NCBI GenBank assembly: GCA_019323555.1
Contig: JAHWHC010000057.1
Span: 1 to 9,271, forward strand
Reading direction: 5' to 3'
Source of the DNA: Candidatus Woesearchaeota archaeon
Lineage (GTDB): Archaea > Nanobdellota > Nanobdellia > Woesearchaeales > ARS49
DNA length: 9,271 bases
The translations under genes and the position numbers were made by a program. The notes under the pieces are model-generated. The model saw nothing but the letters and a program-made list of their open reading frames with translations. It searched no databases and was not told where the DNA came from. Shown piece after piece: positions 5,641-9,271 of this stretch; position 1 is the first letter of the stretch; each line of letters begins with the position of its first letter.

Positions 5641-5958
5641 TTAGGGTTGGTTTAAATCAGTTTCGGGCGGCTGTCCGTAAAAACTGGATATTGAATATAA
5701 TCTTCCATCAGGGCATTGGCATATGGAGTATCCTTTTTGGTCTTTTTGCAGGAATTGTGCAGGTTCTGTTACTGTGCTGCATTTTACTGCATCGCATGCA
5801 GTTCCTTCTCTGAAATTTGCCCCTCCTGTTATGAGTTTCTGGAATTCGCTTTTTTCATATCCTCTGGATATGTCATCCAATAGCACGATTCCTAGTATTG
5901 CTATTATCGCTACAACATCTAGAATAATAAATGCCAGTCTTCTTTGTTCAGAGTTCAT
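5641..5958 (-). CDS. Membrane-anchored C-x4-C/C-x-C-P protein, member 4
   Basis: Fourth gene of a minus-strand tandem family, 105 residues, not matched to a known family. A charged N-terminus (to residue 8) precedes one membrane helix (about 9-27), so the rest should lie outside. The cysteines follow the family pattern Cys55-x4-Cys60, then 19 residues, then Cys80-x-Cys82-Pro, followed by Asp-Gly and a Tyr two residues on. ITGGA at 43-47 recalls the Thr-Gly motif of the sisters, but lies further from the membrane. The N-terminal MNS and CPxG-x2-Y features are closest to member 3 (5960-6250). The start is 1 nt after member 3 ends, so translation is probably coupled. Four extracytoplasmic cysteines suggest two disulfides or a metal site; which is undecided. 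Confidence 0.8.
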   Translation of the reverse strand: MNSEQRRLAFIILDVVAIIAILGIVLLDDISRGYEKSEFQKLITGGANFREGTACDAVKCSTVTEPAQFLQKDQKGYSICQCPDGRLYSISSFYGQPPETDLNQP

Positions 5959-5959
5959 T

Positions 5960-6250
5960 TTAATACGGTTTTCTGTAATCTATCTGGTATGACTGTCCAT
6001 TAGGGCAGCTGCAGATTGCAGTTCTGGTGACAGCACTCTCTTCTGACTGCACCTCTCCTATCTGTACTGCTTGTGCTCCGCATGGTCCTCTTGCACAGAC
6101 ATTGTAGTATGGCAGGAATACCTCAGGGTTTCTATGAATTAATTGCTGGTATGTTGCTGCCCCTGTTGTACTCTTGTAGAAAAGAACAAGGCCTGCTACT
6201 GCGATTATCGCCACGATTAGCAGGATTAGTAATGCGATTTTTGAGTTCAT
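5960..6250 (-). CDS. Membrane-anchored C-x4-C/C-x-C-P protein, member 3
   Basis: A 96-residue paralogue with one membrane helix at about 5-24. It is followed by STTGAA (27-32), the [ST]-G-x-A type motif also seen after the lipobox of the lipoproteins at 88-1167. Cys52-x4-Cys57 and Cys80-x-Cys82-Pro-Asn-Gly complete the four-cysteine pattern. The ribosome site AGGTGA (6257-6262 on the minus strand) is 6 nt before ATG 6250, and the start overlaps the stop of member 2 by 4 bases (ATGA). No catalytic motif is visible. Export with the C-terminus outside is inferred from the short N-terminal anchor; the absence of a cysteine in the anchor rules out lipidation. Confidence 0.82.
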   Translation of the reverse strand: MNSKIALLILLIVAIIAVAGLVLFYKSTTGAATYQQLIHRNPEVFLPYYNVCARGPCGAQAVQIGEVQSEESAVTRTAICSCPNGQSYQIDYRKPY

Positions 6251-6549
6251 TGCGGCTCACCTACTGTTACATAGCCAGGCATTTCATAGTATGGTATTGG
6301 TTCTTTAGGACATGCACAGTATACCCTGTTTGTGTATCTCTCTATTCCTAGTGGCATGCCTGTTGCTCCATTAGGGCATTTCATGAACACGCAAAGGTTT
6401 GTGTTTGCTTGTTTTCCATATACGTATGCATATGGTATTCTTTGCTGTCCAGACAGCATGCCTGTTGTTTCACTGTTTACAAAGATGATCATCCCTGCGA
6501 TTGCAATTGCTGCAATCAGGGTTATTGCTAGTATTGGTTTTGTTTCCAT
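6247..6549 (-). CDS. Membrane-anchored C-x4-C/C-x-C-P protein, member 2
   Basis: A 100-residue paralogue. The single membrane helix spans about 5-24, and ETTG follows with Thr-Thr-Gly at 28-30, the same positions as in member 3. After a Tyr-rich stretch (40-45) come Cys53-x4-Cys58 and Cys78-x-Cys80-Pro, the family pattern with 19 residues between the pairs. The C-terminus is Pro/Tyr-rich. The gene starts 2 nt after member 1 ends, with only a weak ribosome site, so it probably depends on coupling to the gene before it. It overlaps member 3 by 4 bases. Function unknown; it is likely part of an envelope assembly with its sisters because all four are translated from one transcript. Confidence 0.8.
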   Translation of the reverse strand: METKPILAITLIAAIAIAGMIIFVNSETTGMLSGQQRIPYAYVYGKQANTNLCVFMKCPNGATGMPLGIERYTNRVYCACPKEPIPYYEMPGYVTVGEPQ

Positions 6550-6551
6550 TT

Positions 6552-6890
6552 TTAATCAGTTAGGTACATTCCTTTGCCAGGCATTGGGTGCACCATTGGT
6601 ATGTATATTTTTTGTTGCGGATTTTCAGGGCAGTAGCACTCTGCTAGCTGCTGGTATGTGCTCCAGGGGCTCATTCCGCCTACTGTTGTGCTGAATTCTG
6701 CGTGTCCGTTCTGGCAGGGCACATATTCGCATGCCTCTGATGGATAGCTGTATTGTATCATTCCTTCGCCTTGCTGGCATCCTCCTGCGCAGATATACTG
6801 TCCTGTAAGGCTTGTTTTTAGGATAAAGCCAGAAACAGCAACAACTAATACTAATGCTATGAGAATTAATATGCTTTGTCTATTATCCAA
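6552..6890 (-). CDS. Membrane-anchored C-x4-C/C-x-C-P protein, member 1
   Basis: First gene of the tandem operon, 112 residues, starting with TTG. The choice rests on the strong ribosome site GAGGTGA (6895-6901, minus strand) placed 4 nt before TTG 6890 and the TATA box at 6925-6934; no ATG fits them. The membrane helix spans about 7-24, and Leu-Thr-Gly at 28-30 aligns with the Thr-Thr-Gly of members 2 and 3. The family cysteines are Cys54-x4-Cys59 and Cys85-x-Cys87-Pro. Cys34-x3-Cys38 is an extra pair unique to this member, which also has a longer gap (25 residues) between the two family pairs. The tail is Met/Pro-rich. No family recognised and no catalytic motif seen. Confidence 0.8.
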   Translation of the reverse strand: MDNRQSILILIALVLVVAVSGFILKTSLTGQYICAGGCQQGEGMIQYSYPSEACEYVPCQNGHAEFSTTVGGMSPWSTYQQLAECYCPENPQQKIYIPMVHPMPGKGMYLTD

Positions 6891-6894
6891 GGTT

Positions 6895-6901
6895 TCACCT
6901 C
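6895..6901 (-). promoter_or_regulatory. Ribosome site that fixes a TTG start
   Basis: Minus-strand GAGGTGA complements the 3' end expected of archaeal 16S rRNA (ATCACCTC) over seven bases and lies 4 nt before TTG 6890. It is the best Shine-Dalgarno match in this operon and justifies the non-ATG start. Confidence 0.7.
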
Positions 6902-6924
6902 TTTACCTATTTCTTTATAATGTG

Positions 6925-6934
6925 TATATAAAAA
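6925..6934 (-). promoter_or_regulatory. TATA box of the four-paralogue membrane-protein operon
   Basis: Minus-strand TTTTTATATA is preceded by purine-rich GAAAAG, a plausible TFB site that orients it to the minus strand. The expected start near 6904 leaves a leader of about 14 nt holding the GAGGTGA ribosome site. Read on the plus strand the box is also TATATAAAA, so weak divergent activity is possible. Confidence 0.6.
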
Positions 6935-6967
6935 CTTTTCGTTTTTAGTCTGGAGTGAAAAACAATG

Positions 6968-6975
6968 TTTAAATA
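6968..6975 (+). promoter_or_regulatory. Possible TATA box of the 7012 element
   Basis: TTTAAATA lies about 40 nt before ATG 7012 and would place a start near 6996, just before GGGGTGG (7002-7008). The match is weaker than the other boxes in the window, and in this AT-rich stretch it could be chance. Confidence 0.3.
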
Positions 6976-7011
6976 CTACATCATGGTTTATGCTTAAAAA
7001 AGGGGTGGAAC

Positions 7012-7140
7012 ATGCGAGATTTATCAATATCATTCATTCTTACGGGCAAGAGGGCATGCCTTGTTCTCCCACCAGCCAAAGTCGAGACGAAAGTCTTCTT
7101 CTCGCAAAATACGAGGATCCCTCTTGTTCGCTTCCTTTAG
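7012..7140 (+). other. Unassigned element: short ORF or structured RNA
   Basis: The region 6935-7195 holds no confident protein gene. From ATG 7012 a 42-codon frame runs to TAG 7138-7140, preceded by GGGGTGG (7002-7008) and a possible TATA box. The peptide starts MRDLSISFILTGK, has no recognisable domain, and uses codons that its neighbours avoid (CGA, CGC, TCG, repeated ACG). The DNA is also more GC-rich than the surrounding spacer and can form stem-loops: AGAC-GAAA-GTCT at 7085-7096, then 7099-7104 pairing with 7112-7117, and the 9-bp hairpin that begins at its end (7139). In AT-rich archaea such islands can be small RNAs. Whether it is a peptide gene, an RNA or the remains of something older cannot be settled here. 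Confidence 0.3.
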
Positions 7141-7166
7141 CTTAGGACCTTAACAAATCCTAAGCT
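7139..7166. promoter_or_regulatory. 9-bp inverted repeat before the winged-helix gene
   Basis: AGCTTAGGA (7139-7147) and TCCTAAGCT (7158-7166) are perfect complements separated by 10 bases. The repeat abuts the TATA box at 7166-7175. Arm centres are 19 bp apart, close to two helical turns, as expected for a dimeric winged-helix regulator, so autoregulation is possible. No T-tract follows, which argues against a terminator. Confidence 0.4.
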
Positions 7167-7175
7167 TAATAAATA
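7166..7175 (+). promoter_or_regulatory. TATA-like box of the winged-helix gene
   Basis: TTAATAAATA is centred about 25 nt before ATG 7196, and no good ribosome site precedes that ATG. The spacing suggests a leaderless transcript, like that of scpA. The match to consensus is moderate. Confidence 0.45.
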
Positions 7176-7195
7176 CATGATGTTTAGGTATTGCA

Positions 7196-7801
7196 ATGGA
7201 TGAAGCAAAGATTGTTTTGGACCAGGATACTTTCAAGGCACTGGCTGCTGGAACAAGAGTCAAGATACTGAAGACTCTAGATAAGAGGAGACACACTCAG
7301 TCAGAGCTTTCTGCTGTTCTTAACATATCAGTCCCGACTGCTAAAGAGCATTTATCTGCTCTAGAAAAAGCAGGTTTAGTTAAACGACATGAGGAAGGCA
7401 GGAAGTGGATTTATTATTCTTTGACAGAAAAGTCTAAATGTGTTCTTGATCCAGAAAGAAAAAGACTGTGGATTGTTCTTGGGTTTTTCCTTGCTTCTAT
7501 TGCAGGAACATTTATTGCTGCCAGGAATTATTTTGCAGGAAGAGTTGCCACATTTGGCGGAGTTGAACCAACAAGGATGCTTGCAGCAAAACAAGCAGTG
7601 GCAGAGGTGGCCATGGATTCAGCAGAAGAAGCAGTTGCCCTGAATGCTGTTCCAACATCAGCTCCAGAAGCAGCAGCTGTTGTATCTTCACAACCGCCTT
7701 ATGTATTGATTGGTTTTGTTGTGTTGACGCTGGTATTGTTGATACTTGCGATTTATTTCTATAAGAAGAGTAAGTTAGGCAAATCCCTTAAGAAAAAATA
7801 A
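7196..7801 (+). CDS. Membrane-tethered ArsR-type winged-helix regulator
   Basis: A DNA-binding protein attached to the membrane, 201 residues. Residues about 11-80 are an ArsR-like winged helix: DTFKALAAGTRVKILKTL opens it, SELSAVLNISVPTAKEHLSALEKAGLV (36-62) is the helix-turn-helix, and the wing runs to WIYYSL (71-76). A membrane helix at about 91-110 follows, then an Ala/Val-rich outside loop (about 111-167) and a second helix (169-188) with a Lys-rich tail. Both ends should be in the cytoplasm. The loop could sense an envelope signal, but it has no known domain. The sole Cys (82) does not make a metal-binding motif of the ArsR kind. An inverted repeat beside its own promoter is a candidate operator. 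The SIMPL-lipoprotein pair downstream has its own TATA box and is a plausible target. Confidence 0.85.
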   Translation: MDEAKIVLDQDTFKALAAGTRVKILKTLDKRRHTQSELSAVLNISVPTAKEHLSALEKAGLVKRHEEGRKWIYYSLTEKSKCVLDPERKRLWIVLGFFLASIAGTFIAARNYFAGRVATFGGVEPTRMLAAKQAVAEVAMDSAEEAVALNAVPTSAPEAAAVVSSQPPYVLIGFVVLTLVLLILAIYFYKKSKLGKSLKKK

Positions 7802-7805
7802 GGTA

Positions 7806-7814
7806 TTTATATAT
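7806..7814 (+). promoter_or_regulatory. TATA box of the SIMPL-lipoprotein pair
   Basis: TTTATATAT begins 5 bases after the stop of the regulator gene. The expected start near 7836 gives a leader of about 22 nt with GGAGGATGAT at 7845-7854. AAGGTA (7800-7805) and TACCTT (7826-7831) form a short inverted repeat flanking the box, perhaps by chance. Confidence 0.6.
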
Positions 7815-7857
7815 GGCGGTCTTTTTACCTTGATATTAAGCATTGGAGGATGATATT

Positions 7858-8634
7858 ATGAAAGAAAACAAACCACACCTGTTTTTTGGTATAGCTTTGC
7901 TTTTAATTGTATTAGCTACATTTGCCTTGGTTTACACACAGTACCAAAGGCCTATCACAATTACTCAGGCTGGTCCTGGTGGAGAAGGCATACCTAAGAT
8001 AACAGCATCTGGTGATGCAGAGCTTACTGTTATGCCTGATGAAGCAACAATCAGGATAAGAGTTGAGACTAAAGGAGAAACTGCCCAGGCAGCGCAGGAT
8101 GAAAATTCCAGGATAATGACCTCTGTGCAGTCTGCCTTGAAGAGAGCAGGCATTGCTTCTAAAGACATTGAGACAGATCAATACAATCTGTATCCTTGGA
8201 CAGAATGGGATCCTGATGAGCACAAGCAGATTGAACAAGGCTTCAGGGCTTATCACACAATAAAAGTAAAGACAACTGATTTAGATAAGGTTGGTGATTT
8301 TATTGGTGCTGCTGTTGATGCAGGTGCAACTAATGTTGACGGAGTCAATTTTGGCTTGAGTGAGAAGCAGGAGCAGGAAGTCAGGAAAGTTGCTCTGCAG
8401 GATGCTGCGAATAATGCAAAGATGAAGGCTCAGACAATGGCAGATGGTTTGGGCGTGAGCTTAGGAGAGCTTCTTGCTGTTCAGGAGTCTTCATTTAATT
8501 ACGGCGGGATTTACAGGGCTGAGATGGACATGATGGCTATGAAAGTAGGAGGAATGCCAGAAGCAGCACCGCCAATTGAGCCAGAGCAGATAGAAGTCAG
8601 GGCTACAGTGGCAGTCTCTTACAGGATCAAATGA
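7858..8634 (+). CDS. SIMPL-domain (DUF541) membrane-anchored protein
   Basis: The SIMPL/DUF541 family includes bacterial periplasmic and surface proteins linked to oxidative-stress tolerance and to the immune-signalling partner SIMPL. Its biochemical action is unclear. This 258-residue protein has an N-terminal membrane helix (about 8-27) that should leave the rest outside. It then shows the family opening ITASGDAELTVMPDEATIRI (48-67), a helix ending in the GIASKDIETDQYNLYP segment (98-113), a strand-helix region containing VDAGATNVDGVNFGLS (153-168), and the closing IEVRATVAVSYRI. The length is typical. GGAGGATGAT (7845-7854) contains an in-frame TTG at 7843, so ATG 7858 is preferred. The ORF ends in ATGA shared with the next gene, so the two are probably coupled. 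Confidence 0.92.
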   Translation: MKENKPHLFFGIALLLIVLATFALVYTQYQRPITITQAGPGGEGIPKITASGDAELTVMPDEATIRIRVETKGETAQAAQDENSRIMTSVQSALKRAGIASKDIETDQYNLYPWTEWDPDEHKQIEQGFRAYHTIKVKTTDLDKVGDFIGAAVDAGATNVDGVNFGLSEKQEQEVRKVALQDAANNAKMKAQTMADGLGVSLGELLAVQESSFNYGGIYRAEMDMMAMKVGGMPEAAPPIEPEQIEVRATVAVSYRIK

Positions 8635-8915
8635 GAGCACTTGTTTTATTTTTTATTTTACTGGCAGTAACTGGTTGCGTGGTTAGACCTCCCTCCTATG
8701 CATCGGGGTTTTGCAATTCAGATGAGGACTGCGTCCCGTCTGATTGCTGTCACGCAACTGGCTGCGTATCTAAGGACCAGGCTCCTAAGTGTGATGATGT
8801 TTTCTGCACAGAAGAGTGCAGGGAAGGCACACTAGACTGCGGCGGCAGGTGTGTTTGTGATAATAACAAATGCACTGCAAAACTTTCTAAGTTTAATATC
8901 CAGCCAGTGTACTAG
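8631..8915 (+). CDS. Small 12-cysteine lipoprotein
   Basis: A 94-residue surface lipoprotein. The hydrophobic signal ends in the lipobox VTGC with the lipidated Cys at 16. The mature part holds twelve more cysteines in about 54 residues (28, 34, 39, 40, 45, 54, 59, 63, 70, 74, 76, 81), beginning CNSDEDC and DCC. This resembles small disulfide-knot modules such as the eight-cysteine-cluster type, but the exact family is not certain. Even numbers suggest up to six disulfides. It starts inside the stop of the SIMPL gene (ATGA overlap, 4 bases) with a weak AGGAT ribosome site, so it should be made together with that protein. It is not clearly related to the CC-repeat lipoproteins at 88-1167. Its stop codon overlaps that of the converging gene in a shared CTAG. 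Confidence 0.85.
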   Translation: MRALVLFFILLAVTGCVVRPPSYASGFCNSDEDCVPSDCCHATGCVSKDQAPKCDDVFCTEECREGTLDCGGRCVCDNNKCTAKLSKFNIQPVY

Positions 8916-9061
8916 AATTCCATCAAGAGCCGGTCTTGCTCTTTTTCTTTAGTTTTCTTGTTCTCCTGCATTTTTTTGATAGAATTGGCGATTACAGTTT
9001 CTTTTATGTCTTCGTAGTCAATTAGTTTCTTGTTTTTCTTTGCATCTTCTGTGTTTATCAC
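8912..9061 (-). CDS. Small charged protein of unknown function, GTG start
   Basis: A 49-residue frame easily missed because it starts with GTG (9061-9059). AGAGGA on the minus strand (GAGGA at 9068-9072) lies 6 nt before the GTG, and the gene sits 23 nt after the previous minus-strand gene, so they are probably one operon. The protein is almost all helix-forming and highly charged, Lys-rich with many Glu, and contains KKLIDYEDIKETVIANSIKK (11-30); it has no cysteine, signal or membrane segment. It ends with TAG in the palindrome CTAG (8912-8915), which also holds the stop of the converging 12-cysteine lipoprotein gene. The ribosome site, frame length without stops and plausible amino acid content support it. 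No family recognised. Confidence 0.6.
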   Translation of the reverse strand: MINTEDAKKNKKLIDYEDIKETVIANSIKKMQENKKTKEKEQDRLLMEF

Positions 9062-9084
9062 TGTTCTTCCTCTTTTTTAGAGAA

Positions 9085-9271
9085 TTATTTCTCTTTAAAC
9101 GCCTTGCTTACGCTTGTTGTCCAGAATGAGGGCAGCTCATTTGTGACAAAGCCTTGGTATTTGTCAGAATGGATGTATGTCAGTCCTGTTGTTCCTTTTA
9201 GTGATTCAAATTCTGGTTCCATTGCTTCGTAGACTTCTTTTATTTTCTTTCTCTCAAAGTCTTTCTGCATT
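9085..9271 (-). CDS. Unknown protein, probably cut by the window edge
   Basis: The visible 61 residues run from a Met codon at 9270-9268 to TAA at 9087-9085. The Met is one base from the edge, so it may be internal and the true start may lie outside. The N-terminal part is highly charged (EFESLKG near 20-26); the middle reads GLTYIHSDKYQGFVTNELPS, which looks like a folded domain, and the end is FWTTSVSKAFKEK. There is no signal peptide, membrane helix or cysteine. It runs in the same direction as, and 23 nt before, the 49-residue gene. No family recognised. Confidence 0.55.
   Translation of the reverse strand, partial: MQKDFERKKIKEVYEAMEPEFESLKGTTGLTYIHSDKYQGFVTNELPSFWTTSVSKAFKEK

Noticed and set aside
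5641..6890. Type IV pilins, because of small size and N-terminal hydrophobic helices.
   Set aside because: None has the Lys/Arg-Gly prepilin cleavage site followed by Glu at +5, and the conserved cysteine frame is not a pilin feature.
6965..6997. 10-codon frame with a GGAGTGA ribosome site, possible leader peptide.
   Set aside because: Too short to judge, and its start overlaps a candidate TATA box. No attenuator-like structure or repeated regulatory codon is seen. Mentioned only in the spacer finding.
7084..7140. tRNA or C/D-box guide RNA in the spacer.
   Set aside because: No T-loop or acceptor stem could be assembled. The only C-box-like text (ATGATGT near 7177) lacks a matching D box at the right distance.
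1..9271. CRISPR array, insertion sequence, integrase or attachment site.
   Set aside because: No regularly spaced direct repeats, transposase motifs, terminal inverted repeats or tRNA-end duplications were seen on either strand.

Overview
The window looks archaeal. TATA boxes lie about 20-50 nt before most operons. Shine-Dalgarno sites follow the GGTGA/GGAGGTGA pattern, two transcripts appear leaderless, and poly-T tracts close several operons. The core genes are archaeal in type: ScpA, prefoldin alpha directly before FtsY, an archaeal-type FtsY, and a Hel308-like helicase piece. Small compact genes, many short cysteine-rich exported proteins of no recognised family, and a helicase cut at a domain boundary suggest a DPANN lineage such as Woesearchaeota or Pacearchaeota. 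That placement is inference; no rRNA marker is present.

Layout. (1) 37-1187, plus strand: one promoter, three tandem paralogous lipoprotein genes with repeated CC...C-x3-GG units, and a poly-T terminator. (2) 1194-3975, plus: a leaderless operon of scpA, an unknown 56-residue protein, prefoldin alpha and ftsY, which carries a long Glu/Lys/Pro-rich N-terminal region. (3) 3981-4912, plus: a three-helix DUF4870-like membrane protein and a rubrerythrin with an N-terminal rubredoxin domain. (4) 4914-4982: a poly-T tract and two hairpins at a convergent junction. (5) 4972-6934, minus: a tightly packed operon of four paralogous single-anchor proteins (C-x4-C ... C-x-C-P) followed by a RecA1-only Hel308-like helicase. 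(6) 6935-7195: no confident protein gene; a short ORF with foreign-looking codons, three stem-loops, and the promoter of the next gene. (7) 7196-8915, plus: a membrane-tethered winged-helix regulator, then a SIMPL-domain protein whose stop overlaps the start of a 12-cysteine lipoprotein. (8) 8912-9271, minus: two small unknown genes, the second running to the window edge.

Themes. One block serves chromosome organisation, chaperoning and co-translational membrane targeting (ScpA, prefoldin, FtsY). Most of the rest is cell envelope: eight small exported cysteine-rich proteins in three loci, a SIMPL protein, a DUF4870 protein and a membrane-bound regulator. The two paralogous families share a [ST]-G motif, usually [ST]-G-x-A, just after the membrane anchor. 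They are the most novel-looking content of the window. Their functions cannot be read from sequence.
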